From: CAXBNB01 sp965267535
GTDB lineage: Bacteria; Bacteroidota; Bacteroidia; Cytophagales; Cyclobacteriaceae
Assembly: GCA_965267535.1 (NCBI GenBank)
Contig: OZ254082.1
Span: 620,001 to 684,000 of the forward strand
DNA: 64,000 bases
Direction of reading: 5' to 3'
Of the stretch, positions 51,263 to 59,989 are shown piece by piece; the first letter of the stretch is position 1, and every line of letters begins with the position of its first letter. The position numbers and the translations under genes were made by a program. The notes beneath the pieces are model-generated. The model had not been told where the DNA came from. It did no database searches and saw only the letters and a list, made by a program, of their open reading frames with translations.

Positions 51263-52999
51263 TTAAATTCTTGCCTGGTATGTGTATAGGTCGTAGTATC
51301 GGCCTTTTTTAGCAATAAGAGTGTCGTGATCACCCTGTTCGGCGATTTGCCCCCCTTCTATTACCAGTATTTGATTTGCCTGCTTGATGGTGCTCAGGCG
51401 GTGGGCAATTACAAAAGTGGTACGGCCTTTCATCAGCGTTTTTAGACTCTCCTGTATCAGCGCTTCGCTTTCTGTATCCAGATTGGAGGTAGCTTCATCC
51501 AATATCAATATTCTGGGGTCGGCTAGTATAGCCCGGGCTATGGCCAGGCGCTGGCGCTGACCTCCCGATAGTTTTACTCCCCTTTCACCTATGAGGGTGT
51601 CCAGTCCCTTTTCAAACCGGTCTGTAAATTCATCTACATGCGCGGCTTTTACAGCCTCCTGTAGTTGCTGATCGGTAGCGTTTGGACGCGGAAAGAGTAT
51701 ATTTTCTCTGATGGTTCCTTCGAACAAAAAGTCGTCCTGCAGTACTACACCAAGCTGACTTCTGTAAGAGGAGAGTTTTACTGAAGACAAGTCTGTGCCA
51801 TCTATGGTGATGCTACCAGACGAGGGGGTAAGAAAGGAAGCCACAAGCCCGGCTATGGTAGATTTGCCAGATCCTGAAGTGCCCACAAGGGCCGTTACCG
51901 AACCGCTCTTAGCCTCGAAGCTCACCTGTGTCAGCACCTCTTTGTTTTCTTCGTAAGCAAAACATACCTGATCAAATATTATGTCGCCGTGAATTTTGCC
52001 TAGAGACATGGTGCGTTGAGTAGTGTCCTCTTCCAGTGGCATATTCATCAGCTCTTCGGTTCGGTCCAGGCCGGCAAATGCCTCTGTGAGCTGGCTGCCT
52101 ATATTGCTCATTTGCACAATAGGAGCGATCATAAACCCCAGATATAGGGTGAAAGACAGAAAATCACCAAAAGTCAATTCGTTTTGGATAATCATGTACC
52201 CCCCTATACCCATAATACCGGTGGTGGCCATGCCGAGCAAAAAAGTAGCCGAGCTGGTAACCAGACTGGTAGATGTCAGGCTCTTTTTTACATTTTGAAA
52301 GAGCCTGTCTACACCCTTTTCAAAGGTCGATACTTCCTGTTCTTCGGCATTAAATCCTTTGATAACCCGGATGCCATTGAGTGTTTCGGTAAGGCGTCCG
52401 GTTACCTCTGCATTTATTTGCCCTCTTTTCCTAAAAATAGGTCGGATGTAGCTAAATGCCTTGAGCGATATAAGAGCAAACACTGATACAGGCACCAGCA
52501 CATAGAGTGTCATCATGGGGCTGATCCGAATAAGAAGCACCAGCGATACAAGGGCTGTGAGTACCCCGCCAAACAGCTGAACGAGTCCAGTGCCTACCAG
52601 ATTGCGTACGCCCTCTACATCGCTCATGATGCGTGAGACCAGCTCACCTGATTTGTGGTTGTCAAAAAAGCGTACCGGCAGGCGGATTATTTGCTTCTGT
52701 ACTTTGGCTCTGAGCTGGGCAATGAGGTGTTGTGCTTCTACGCTCAGTAGTTTGGTGAGCAAAAACGATGTAATGGCTTGGACGATAATGGCAGCACCTA
52801 CAACCAAGAGCAATTTTTTCAGCATTTGCAGATCGCCATTGGCAATCACATTGTCCATGAGGTACTTGCTGGCACCCGGTAGTACCAGACTGGCCAGACG
52901 ACTAACAATGATGAGCAAAAGTCCCACAAAAAGAAGTTCTTTTCTGGGCCACATGATGGTTTTAAATACATGGCCTATTGTCACTTTTGATTTGCTCAT
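51263..52999 (-). CDS. ABC exporter, fused permease-ATPase (MsbA-like)
   Basis: 578 residues. Six-helix transmembrane domain (about 20-310) then ATPase: Walker A VGTSGSGKSTIAG (about 366-378), signature LSGGQRQRLAIARAIL (about 476-491), Walker B ILILDEATSNLD (about 497-508) and H-loop IAHRLSTI. A half-transporter that forms a homodimer. The family exports lipids, drugs or peptides; similarity to MsbA suggests lipid A or lipid export but several paralogues are usual in Bacteroidota. An exact -7 promoter element lies 42 bases upstream. Confidence 0.94.
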   Translation of the reverse strand: MSKSKVTIGHVFKTIMWPRKELLFVGLLLIIVSRLASLVLPGASKYLMDNVIANGDLQMLKKLLLVVGAAIIVQAITSFLLTKLLSVEAQHLIAQLRAKVQKQIIRLPVRFFDNHKSGELVSRIMSDVEGVRNLVGTGLVQLFGGVLTALVSLVLLIRISPMMTLYVLVPVSVFALISLKAFSYIRPIFRKRGQINAEVTGRLTETLNGIRVIKGFNAEEQEVSTFEKGVDRLFQNVKKSLTSTSLVTSSATFLLGMATTGIMGIGGYMIIQNELTFGDFLSFTLYLGFMIAPIVQMSNIGSQLTEAFAGLDRTEELMNMPLEEDTTQRTMSLGKIHGDIIFDQVCFAYEENKEVLTQVSFEAKSGSVTALVGTSGSGKSTIAGLVASFLTPSSGSITIDGTDLSSVKLSSYRSQLGVVLQDDFLFEGTIRENILFPRPNATDQQLQEAVKAAHVDEFTDRFEKGLDTLIGERGVKLSGGQRQRLAIARAILADPRILILDEATSNLDTESEALIQESLKTLMKGRTTFVIAHRLSTIKQANQILVIEGGQIAEQGDHDTLIAKKGRYYDLYTYQARI

Positions 53000-53040
53000 T
53001 TTTTCAGGAATATGAATTTGTAAATTAGACTGTTACGGTT

Positions 53041-53048
53041 CAAAGTTA
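53041..53048 (-). promoter_or_regulatory. Bacteroidota -7 element for the ABC exporter
   Basis: TAACTTTG on the minus strand, an exact TAnnTTTG, 41 bases from the ATG at 52999. No clear -33 TTG. Confidence 0.45.
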
Positions 53049-53176
53049 AGCTTGTTGCCCCTTGTTGGGTAATTCCTTGTGGCATTATTTTTTTTATTGA
53101 ATTTGTTTATCTAATATTAACATTTGTATTTATTTATGTGAACTGTGCATCTACATAACTATACATCAATCAGCCT

Positions 53177-53566
53177 ATGGAAAAAGTAACTTGTGTGGCC
53201 ATCGATGATGATCCACTTTTTCTCGAAATAATAAAGTTTTATTGTAAAAAATTGGAGTATGTTGACCTGATGGCGACATACGAAGATGCTGTAGAGGGAG
53301 CCATAGGATTGGTTAAATTAAAACCTGACTTAATTTTTTTGGATATAGAAATGCCTTATCTGACTGGGGATGAGATTGTTAATTCGCTTGAAGTCGTACC
53401 CAAAGTGGTAGTGATATCTTCTCATGCAAAATTTGACCTTACCAGTTTAGATTTTGAAGTAGCCAAGTATGTTACCAAACCTTTGGAAAAACCTGATCAA
53501 TTAGACGCCATCATTCGGGAAGTGATGGAAGTGCCGTTAGATGCCAGTGCCAACGGATGCACTTAA
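53177..53566 (+). CDS. Single-domain response regulator (CheY-like)
   Basis: 129 residues, receiver domain only. Asp10-Asp12 acidic cluster, phospho-acceptor Asp56 (LIFLDIEMPYLTGDEIV), Ser/Thr in VVISSHAKF and the conserved Lys in YVTKPLEKPDQ. No output domain, so it acts by protein contact. 177 AT-rich bases precede it without a clear promoter. It is followed after 31 bases by an unknown small protein and then by a TPR histidine kinase; the three may form one signalling unit, but a strong terminator lies between the second and third. Confidence 0.9.
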   Translation: MEKVTCVAIDDDPLFLEIIKFYCKKLEYVDLMATYEDAVEGAIGLVKLKPDLIFLDIEMPYLTGDEIVNSLEVVPKVVVISSHAKFDLTSLDFEVAKYVTKPLEKPDQLDAIIREVMEVPLDASANGCT

Positions 53567-53597
53567 TTATCAATAACCAATAAATTAACATTAAAAA

Positions 53598-53957
53598 ATG
53601 GCTAAAGAAACAATTAAATTAAGCTTGGAGAAAGGCACTAATGATTTGATCCTTACGGATAGTCAGGGCAACAGTGGCAAAAACATAACAACAGTTGTAC
53701 ACTTTGGAGATACTGTTGTTTGGGAAATTTCCGAAGGGGCAAAAATCACTAAAATCACAGACATTTATCGAAAAGAAGGGAGTGTAAATCTATTTGCAAC
53801 CTTGCCTGCACCACTAGAGGGCAATCAAAAATGGCTGGGTGTAATCGGCGTAAAAAAAGGTCTTGAAGCTTATGGAGTTAAGTATACCGTAGAAGGAGAA
53901 GAGACAGAATTTGATGTAGATCCGTTTGTAAAGGTTGACGATAACGGGGGTGGATGA
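53598..53957 (+). CDS. Small beta-rich protein of unknown function
   Basis: 119 residues, not recognised. No signal peptide, membrane helix or Cys. Alternating hydrophobic strands (DLILTDSQGNSG, TTVVHFGDTVVWEIS, GAKITKITDIYR, SVNLFATLPAP) suggest an Ig-like or cupredoxin-like sandwich. The end is acidic with Gly: YTVEGEETEFDVDPFVKVDD, then NGGG. It lies between a stand-alone receiver and a TPR kinase and is probably co-transcribed with the receiver; a TTCG-loop terminator follows at once. A role as a partner or cargo of the signalling system is inference. Confidence 0.65.
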   Translation: MAKETIKLSLEKGTNDLILTDSQGNSGKNITTVVHFGDTVVWEISEGAKITKITDIYRKEGSVNLFATLPAPLEGNQKWLGVIGVKKGLEAYGVKYTVEGEETEFDVDPFVKVDDNGGG

Positions 53958-53979
53958 TCTTCCATAAAAGAGTATTCAG

Positions 53980-54004
53980 GCGCCCTTCGGGGCGCTTGTT
54001 TTTT
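53980..54004 (+). terminator. Strong Rho-independent terminator
   Basis: GCGCCC-TTCG-GGGCGC: a six-base GC stem (53980-53985 / 53990-53995) with a stable UUCG tetraloop, followed by TTGTTTTTT. It separates the receiver/unknown pair from the TPR kinase. Confidence 0.92.
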
Positions 54005-54038
54005 AGATTGTTAAGCATAAAAAAGTGTTGAATATATC

Positions 54039-55997
54039 TTGAGAAAAGGGAACTATACGGCTTTTGGGAGTATTTGGATAGGAAAAAGAAACAGATTTCT
54101 GCTGGCAGTGCTATGTTGTTTTAACCTTCTTTTTTTTACCGGTGTAGGAGTTGCGCAAAACAAAAAGCGAGCTGATAGTCTAAAGGCGGTACTAGACAAG
54201 GGAGAGCATTCTGATTCGGTGAAATATTTTTTGTATAAAGGTATCTCCTGGGACAGTGGCAATCCGGATGAAATCCTCCTTTACGCTAAAAAAGCACTGA
54301 AAATTGCAACTAAAGTTGAAAATCCATTTTGGGTTGCCATGATACAGCTGCATTTTGGGGATGCGTACAGGCTAAAGGGAGAGCTGGCAAAAGCTGTAGA
54401 AGCGTATTTGTCTAGTGCTAAATATGCACAAAAAGCAGGCAAAGACATTACCCTGGCGGCTGCTTATACCAATCTGTCCAACATTTATGCTATACAGGAA
54501 AGTTACTTAAATGCTGTTCATTACAACAGGCTGGCTGTTCGGGTCAATGAAAAAAAAAATAATCCTAAATTTCTTTCTACAGCACAGATAAACCTTGGTG
54601 AAGTATTTCGACTAAAAGGGGATTTAGATTCAGCAGAATATTATTTTAATCAGGGATTAAAGAATGCTAAACTGGCAAAAAAAGATGTGGCGATAGCATA
54701 TACCTTGGGCAATTTGGGACTGGTATACGCTGAGAAAGATCAGGTAGAAAAAGCAGAATCGTACATGGACGAAGCAATTGAAAAGCTTCTTGTTTTTGAG
54801 GACTATTATCCCATCATAGTGTATCAGACGTCTCTGGCTGAGATTTATCAAAAAAGAGGAGAAACTCAGCGAGCATTGGATATAGCGCGTCAAAGCTACG
54901 AAATAGCAAAAAGTCAGGGGCTCAAAGAGCAAATAAGAGATGCAGGGCTGCAGCTAGCAAAGCTTTATGAAGTAACAGGGGATTTTGAAAAAGCATACCA
55001 CTACCAAAGTGAGTATATCGTATACCGTGACAGCATTAAGAATGAGGAGACTATCATGAAAATAGCGGATTTGCGTACAGAATTTGAAGTATCAAAGAAG
55101 CAACGTGAAGTCGATTTTCTAAATAAAGCTACCCGAAACCAACGAACCATTCTGGTAGGCCTTACCATCATTCTCATATTAGGGATGGTGCTTACCTATT
55201 TGTTATATAAAAACTATAAGCTCAAGGAAAAAGCCCATCGTATTCTTTCAAGGCGAAAAAAAATTATAGAAGACCAACGCAACGAGCTGGATATGCTTAA
55301 TCGCACCAAGGATCGTTTTTTTTCTATCGTATCACATGACCTGAGAGGGCCGGTGAGCAGTTTTCAGGGCGTTTCAGAATTGCTGAGAGCTATGGTGTCG
55401 GCCAAAGAATACGATCAAATAGAGTCGATAGTAGGCAAGCTGGAAAAATCGGCCCGCCAGCTATCGCTACTGCTCGACAATCTGTTGGGCTGGGCGTTGG
55501 GGCAGCAAGGCAAGTTTCCTTATCATCCGGAAAAACTCTCCCTGTCGGATGTGTTCGATTCTTCTCTGGGAATTTTGGAAAACATGGCTTCTTCAAAACA
55601 CCAGAAGCTTACCTACTCACTCGATGGATCGCTCAGTATTTGGGCAGATAGAGATAGTACGTTGGCTATCTTTAGAAACCTGATAGGTAATGCTATGAAA
55701 TTTACACCTGAGAGAGGATCCATAGACTTCACAGCGGAAGCGTGCGCCGATAAGATAAAGCTGGTTGTGAAAGACACTGGTGTTGGTATTTCAAAAGAAA
55801 AACTGTCTGGCATTTTCAATTTTAAAGGAAATAAAAGCAGCTGGGGAACCCGGGGAGAAAAAGGAATGGGGCTGGGGCTGATTCTGGTACATGAGTTTGT
55901 AGAAATGAATAAAGGAGAAATTAAAGTAACCAGTGAAGAGGGTGTGGGCACTGAGATTACCGTTTGGCTACCTTTGTATCAGGGGCAAACTTCTTAA
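54039..55997 (+). CDS. TPR-containing sensor histidine kinase
   Basis: 652 residues, TTG start. A long basic stretch leads into a signal peptide or anchor (FLLAVLCCFNLLFFTGVGVA, about 21-40). Six or so TPR units fill about 80-330 (AKAVEAYLSSAKYAQKAGKD, AYTLGNLGLVYAEKDQVEKA, and others). One membrane helix at about 370-390, then HisKA with FFSIVSHDLRGPVSSF (about 427-442, phospho-His) and HATPase: NLIGNAMKFTPERGS, VKDTGVGISKEKL and GMGLGLILVHEFVEMNKGEI. TPRs are periplasmic by topology and may sense protein partners. Regulator unknown; the receiver gene upstream is a candidate. Confidence 0.93.
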   Translation: MRKGNYTAFGSIWIGKRNRFLLAVLCCFNLLFFTGVGVAQNKKRADSLKAVLDKGEHSDSVKYFLYKGISWDSGNPDEILLYAKKALKIATKVENPFWVAMIQLHFGDAYRLKGELAKAVEAYLSSAKYAQKAGKDITLAAAYTNLSNIYAIQESYLNAVHYNRLAVRVNEKKNNPKFLSTAQINLGEVFRLKGDLDSAEYYFNQGLKNAKLAKKDVAIAYTLGNLGLVYAEKDQVEKAESYMDEAIEKLLVFEDYYPIIVYQTSLAEIYQKRGETQRALDIARQSYEIAKSQGLKEQIRDAGLQLAKLYEVTGDFEKAYHYQSEYIVYRDSIKNEETIMKIADLRTEFEVSKKQREVDFLNKATRNQRTILVGLTIILILGMVLTYLLYKNYKLKEKAHRILSRRKKIIEDQRNELDMLNRTKDRFFSIVSHDLRGPVSSFQGVSELLRAMVSAKEYDQIESIVGKLEKSARQLSLLLDNLLGWALGQQGKFPYHPEKLSLSDVFDSSLGILENMASSKHQKLTYSLDGSLSIWADRDSTLAIFRNLIGNAMKFTPERGSIDFTAEACADKIKLVVKDTGVGISKEKLSGIFNFKGNKSSWGTRGEKGMGLGLILVHEFVEMNKGEIKVTSEEGVGTEITVWLPLYQGQTS

Positions 55998-56033
55998 CTT
56001 TACATCATGTCATATCTACAAAGGAGAATTACA

Positions 56034-56441
56034 ATGGGAAAATTAGGGATCGTATACAGTCTTTTGATAAGCTTAGCTTGTGTGAGTTGCACGGGCTCTT
56101 CACAGCAGCAGCCAGTATCTGAGTTGTTGGATGTAGACACTTTTCAGAAGCAGATTACATCCGATAAAGGTTTTGTTTTGTTGGATTTACGTACAGATAA
56201 GGAAGTAGCAGAAGGGGTGATTCAGGGGGCACAGCAACTCGATTTTTTGGCTCCCGATTTTGCAGAAAAAGCTCAAAAGCTTGACAAAGACAAGACCTAT
56301 TATATCTACTGTGCAGCAGGAGGGCGAAGTGGTAAAGCGGCAAAGCTTATGCAGGAAATGGGTTTTTCAGAAGTTTATGATCTCAAAGGAGGAATGACAG
56401 ACTGGAAGGCTCGGGGCAAGGAAGTTGTACCCCTAAAATAA
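56034..56441 (+). CDS. Rhodanese-like lipoprotein
   Basis: 135 residues from ATG 56034. That start is chosen because AAGGAG (56021-56026) lies seven bases before it, a rare Shine-Dalgarno in this window, and because it begins a lipoprotein signal (MGKLGIVYSLLISLACVSC, Cys19). The rhodanese domain has VLLDLRTDKEVAEGVIQGAQ (about 45-64) and the active loop CAAGGRSGKAA (about 95-105, Cys95). These domains bind or transfer sulfane sulfur; a periplasmic lipoprotein of this type may act on thiols. A possible -7 (TAACTTTA) overlaps the kinase stop. Confidence 0.88.
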   Translation: MGKLGIVYSLLISLACVSCTGSSQQQPVSELLDVDTFQKQITSDKGFVLLDLRTDKEVAEGVIQGAQQLDFLAPDFAEKAQKLDKDKTYYIYCAAGGRSGKAAKLMQEMGFSEVYDLKGGMTDWKARGKEVVPLK

Positions 56442-56484
56442 AATAACGATCCAACTTAGGTACTGCGTAAATGACAACCTTAAA

Positions 56485-56519
56485 GGAAGGCTTACTCCGG
56501 AAATTGCAGTAAACCTTCC
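56485..56519. terminator. Hairpin between convergent rhodanese and NamZ genes
   Basis: Twelve-base stem with one mismatch: GGAAGG-C-TTACT (56485-56496) against AGTAA-A-CCTTCC (56508-56519), 11-base loop. U-tracts are weak on either side, so its strength is uncertain. Confidence 0.5.
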
Positions 56520-56557
56520 CAGTGATTGTCTGAGATTAGCACATTTTTCTATACAGT

Positions 56558-57808
56558 TTATTCAAAGTCAGGATAGAGCAGGTATTGTTTGCGGAGTTTT
56601 TTATATTCACTCAAGGCAGGTTCCCAGCTTTGTCTGATCTCATCTTCGGGCACACCGGATTCAATTTGCTGCTGTAACTTATCAGTGCCGGCTAGTTTTA
56701 CAAAATATTTATTGAAAAAAGCCTCCTTGTTTTTCGATTTTTGATAAAACTCAATGAGGTAGCTCAGGTTGATTTTGTTTTCAACTTCCACCTCCCTCAA
56801 ATCATAACCATAGCATTTTTGTCCTTTGTATCGGGGGTTTTTAGCCATGCCGTCTATACTTTCAGGAGTGAAAGTAAAATCCCCCATGGTGCTATCCGGT
56901 ACGCCGACGATTTGAAAAGGAATTTTAGTGCCTCTGCCCACGCTTACTACTGTGCCCTCAAACAGGCAAACCGACGGGTAAAGAGCAATCGACTGATCGG
57001 TAGGTAAGTTGGGAGAAGGTTTTACTGTGAGGGAGTAAGGCATGCTGTGATCCCACCCCTTTACTTCTACTACAGTTAGTTTCAAGTTTTCGGCTTTATT
57101 TATCCATTTTTCACCCACAATCATGCGGGCATATTCGCCGGCGGTAAGCCCAAACACGATGGGTATGGGGTTCATGCCCACATAGGATTTGTATGTCATG
57201 TCGAGCACAGGGCCGTCTACATAGTGTCCATTGGGATTAGGGCGATCCATGATGATCATTTCAATGTCATTTTCAGCACACGATTCCATCATATACTGCA
57301 TGGCACTGAAGTAGGTGAAAAAGCGTGCTCCCACGTCCTGGCTATCGAAAATTACTATGTCGATACCCGCCAAATCTTCCGGAGTAGGTTTCATGTGTTT
57401 GCCATACATAGATATTACCGGCACGCCGGTTTTAGCGTCTACAGAGTTGTCTATATGCTCTCCTGCGTCGGCATTGCCGCGAAATCCATGCTCAGGAGCA
57501 TAGATTTTGGCCACATTTACCCCTAAAGACAGGAGAGTATCCAGCAGGTGGGTATCTCCGATGCGCGAGGTGTGGTTGACCAGCAAGCCTACGTTTTTTT
57601 CTTTGAGTAACGGCAGGTAAACCTCGGGTTGTTCAGTGCCGGTAAGGATTGTCTGTGCCGGTTTTTGAGCCGGTTGGGAGCGGGGAGTTTTTGGCGAGCT
57701 GCAAGCCAGGCATAGTGTCAGGCACAAGTAGCCTGCTAAATGTTGTAAGTTTAACTTATACCTATATTTTTGTCTCCGTATTTGTACGCTTTTCATTATT
57801 TGGTTCAT
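56558..57808 (-). CDS. NamZ/DUF1343 (GH171) exo-beta-N-acetylmuramidase lipoprotein
   Basis: 416 residues. Lipoprotein signal (LAGYLCLTLCLACSS, Cys36). DUF1343/NamZ motifs: VGLLVNHTSRIGD (about 74-86), IYAPEHGFRGNADAGEHIDN (about 102-121), DSQDVGARFFTYFSAM (about 154-169), DRPNPNGHYVDGPVLD (about 188-203) and, in the C-terminal part, FEGTVVSVGRGTKIPFQIVG. The characterised Bacillus enzyme cuts N-acetylmuramic acid from the non-reducing end of peptidoglycan pieces. With the GH20 enzyme elsewhere in the window it could complete amino-sugar release. Divergent from the LolE-like gene. Confidence 0.92.
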   Translation of the reverse strand: MNQIMKSVQIRRQKYRYKLNLQHLAGYLCLTLCLACSSPKTPRSQPAQKPAQTILTGTEQPEVYLPLLKEKNVGLLVNHTSRIGDTHLLDTLLSLGVNVAKIYAPEHGFRGNADAGEHIDNSVDAKTGVPVISMYGKHMKPTPEDLAGIDIVIFDSQDVGARFFTYFSAMQYMMESCAENDIEMIIMDRPNPNGHYVDGPVLDMTYKSYVGMNPIPIVFGLTAGEYARMIVGEKWINKAENLKLTVVEVKGWDHSMPYSLTVKPSPNLPTDQSIALYPSVCLFEGTVVSVGRGTKIPFQIVGVPDSTMGDFTFTPESIDGMAKNPRYKGQKCYGYDLREVEVENKINLSYLIEFYQKSKNKEAFFNKYFVKLAGTDKLQQQIESGVPEDEIRQSWEPALSEYKKLRKQYLLYPDFE

Positions 57809-57858
57809 TATTGTTTAGTGTATTTAAGTTTAAAACTATTATCAATCGCATCTGCTAG

Positions 57859-59076
57859 TTGAATCTACCCTTTTTCATATCGCGCAGGATTACCAGTGAT
57901 GGCCAATCTTCTTTTTCCTCGGTTATTTCTAAAATAGCTGTAGTGAGCATAGCCGTGAGTCTGGCGGCCATGATCCTTGCATTTTTTATTTTGGGAGGAT
58001 TCCAGCAAACTATCAAAAATAAGGTATATAATTTTAAAGGCCATATCGAAATTACGAAATACAATTTTGGCAATTCGATGGAAGAGCCTGCCGTGAGTAC
58101 ACAATCCGATTTTAATCAACACTACAGAGGGCTGGCCTATATAGACCATGTACAGGGATTTGCTCACAAGGCGGGTTTGCTGAAGACCGATGAGGAAGTA
58201 CAGGGTGTGATTTTCAAGGGAGTGGATACAGACTTTGATACAGCTCGGTTTAGTGGCAGCATGGTAGAGGGCAGGTTGTTTCAGTTTAAAGATTCTACTT
58301 ACAGTCAGGAGGTTATCATTAGCCGCAAAATATCCCGTATGCTTAGGTTGAGTGTGGGAGACAAAGTATTTATCTCCTTTGTGCAAAACCCTCCCCGTAC
58401 CCGCAGGCTGCAGATAACGGGCATTTACGAAACAGGACTCGAGGAGTTTGATAAGCAGCTGATAATAGGAGATATAGGGTTGGTACGCAGGATGAACAAC
58501 TGGCCCGACACGTTGGTAGGTGGCTATGAAGTCTTTTTGAAAGATGCCTCCCGGATGGAAGAGGTAGAAGAAGACCTGTTTAACATGGTGGATATCAACC
58601 TGTATGTGGATAAAATTAGTGATAAATACATACAGCTGTTCGAATGGCTCAACCTTCTCAATCAGAATGTGAGTATTTTTCTCATGCTACTACTGGTTGT
58701 AAGTGTTATCAATATGATCTCTATATTGTTGATCCTCATCATGGAGCGAACCAATATGGTAGGAGTTTTGCAGGCTCTGGGAGCTACGAGAAGGCAGATC
58801 AAACGAATATTCGTTTATAACGGTATGCTGCTTATTGGCAAAGGACTTTTTTGGGGAAATATAGTAGCGCTTACCTTTTCCTTTTTGCAATATCACTTTC
58901 AAATCATACCGCTCGATCCGGAAAATTATTACATGTATTATGTACCCATTCATTGGGATTTTAGCATTTTATTAGGGCTCAATGTACTCACCTTTGTAGT
59001 TGTTAGTCTGGCTTTGGCTATACCTACACTGGTAATTTCTCGCATAAAACCCATTACGGCAATCAAATTTGATTAG
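57859..59076 (+). CDS. LolC/LolE-type ABC permease (FtsX-like)
   Basis: 405 residues, TTG start (MNLPFFISRRITSDGQSSFS). One N-terminal membrane helix (about 25-48, IAVVSIAVSLAAMILAFFIL), a large periplasmic MacB-type domain (about 50-255), then three helices of the FtsX domain (from about 265). LLILIMERTNMVGVLQALGA (about 290-309) and TRRQIKRIFVYNGMLLIGKG follow the LolE pattern. LolCDE releases lipoproteins from the inner membrane; here no LolD ATPase is adjacent. In Bacteroidota a single permease forms the homodimer. It stands 51 bases from NamZ, divergent. Confidence 0.9.
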   Translation: MNLPFFISRRITSDGQSSFSSVISKIAVVSIAVSLAAMILAFFILGGFQQTIKNKVYNFKGHIEITKYNFGNSMEEPAVSTQSDFNQHYRGLAYIDHVQGFAHKAGLLKTDEEVQGVIFKGVDTDFDTARFSGSMVEGRLFQFKDSTYSQEVIISRKISRMLRLSVGDKVFISFVQNPPRTRRLQITGIYETGLEEFDKQLIIGDIGLVRRMNNWPDTLVGGYEVFLKDASRMEEVEEDLFNMVDINLYVDKISDKYIQLFEWLNLLNQNVSIFLMLLLVVSVINMISILLILIMERTNMVGVLQALGATRRQIKRIFVYNGMLLIGKGLFWGNIVALTFSFLQYHFQIIPLDPENYYMYYVPIHWDFSILLGLNVLTFVVVSLALAIPTLVISRIKPITAIKFD

Positions 59077-59140
59077 GCTGCCGCACAGATTTGTGGGATA
59101 TGCGCTACCTTACAGCGAAGCATCCGGCAATTAGTGGTAT

Positions 59141-59887
59141 ATGCAAACATTCAAAGATCATTTTTCGGGGCACTCGGCCGATTACCAAAGGTACAGACCT
59201 CACTACCCCGATGAGTTGTTTCGTTTTTTGGCTGAGAGTAGTCGTGAGCACAATACCGCCTGGGATGCCGGTACAGGCAATGGACAAGGGGCTGTTCGCC
59301 TGGCTGATTATTTCACAGATGTACTGGCCACAGATCCCAGTGCTAACCAGATTGCAGATGCCATTCCTCATCCCAGGGTGACTTACCATGTGTCGCGGGC
59401 AGAGCAATGCCCGGCAGCCAGCCATAGCTTAGATTTGATTACAGTAGCACAAGCCTTGCATTGGTTTGATTTTGATGCTTTTTTCTCCGAGGCACAACGT
59501 GTGATTAAACCCGGAGGATTGTTGGCTGCCTGGACTTATGGGTTGGCGCAGGTAGATGAAGAGGTAGATCGGGTCGTGCATGAATTTTACCGAACGGAAA
59601 TAGATGCCTACTGGCCGCCCGAGCGTCGGTTTGTAGAGGAAAAATACAGTACTATTACCTTTCCGTTTGAGGAAATCGATTGTCCGAAGCTTCAAACTAC
59701 GATGGCATACACTCTCGACGATTATATGGGCTATCTCAATACCTGGTCGGCTGTGAAAAAGTATCAGGCAGCTAAAGGGAGAAATCCCCTGACTACCATT
59801 GAGAAAGCTATGCACAAGGCCTGGGGCAGTCCGGGTGATGTCAAGACGGTTTGGTGGCCTATCTACATGCGTGCCGGTATTCTGTAA
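59141..59887 (+). CDS. Class I SAM-dependent methyltransferase
   Basis: 248 residues. MQTFKDHFSGHSADYQRYRP at the start, motif I AWDAGTGNGQGAV (about 40-52), VLATDPSANQIADA (about 60-73), SRAEQCPAASHSLDLITVAQ and ALHWFDFDAFFSEAQRVIKPGG. The AQALHWFD phrase is typical of the TMT1/'YafE-like' group, which methylates small organic acids or unknown substrates. It lies near the bio operon but on the opposite strand with a 375-base gap; I do not call it BioC (see rejected). Confidence 0.88.
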   Translation: MQTFKDHFSGHSADYQRYRPHYPDELFRFLAESSREHNTAWDAGTGNGQGAVRLADYFTDVLATDPSANQIADAIPHPRVTYHVSRAEQCPAASHSLDLITVAQALHWFDFDAFFSEAQRVIKPGGLLAAWTYGLAQVDEEVDRVVHEFYRTEIDAYWPPERRFVEEKYSTITFPFEEIDCPKLQTTMAYTLDDYMGYLNTWSAVKKYQAAKGRNPLTTIEKAMHKAWGSPGDVKTVWWPIYMRAGIL

Positions 59888-59989
59888 CTAGGTTATGCTG
59901 AGAAGCACTTCCATTTGTACATTATGACCAGGAATAGAGCAATTGCTGTAGTAGGTATTTCTAATTAGTCCTCTTATACAACTTAGTTT

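Noticed and set aside
59141..59887. Methyltransferase as BioC of the biotin pathway
   Set aside because: It is on the other strand, 375 bases away, and its motifs match the TMT1/YafE-like group; BioC in Bacteroidota is normally in the operon.
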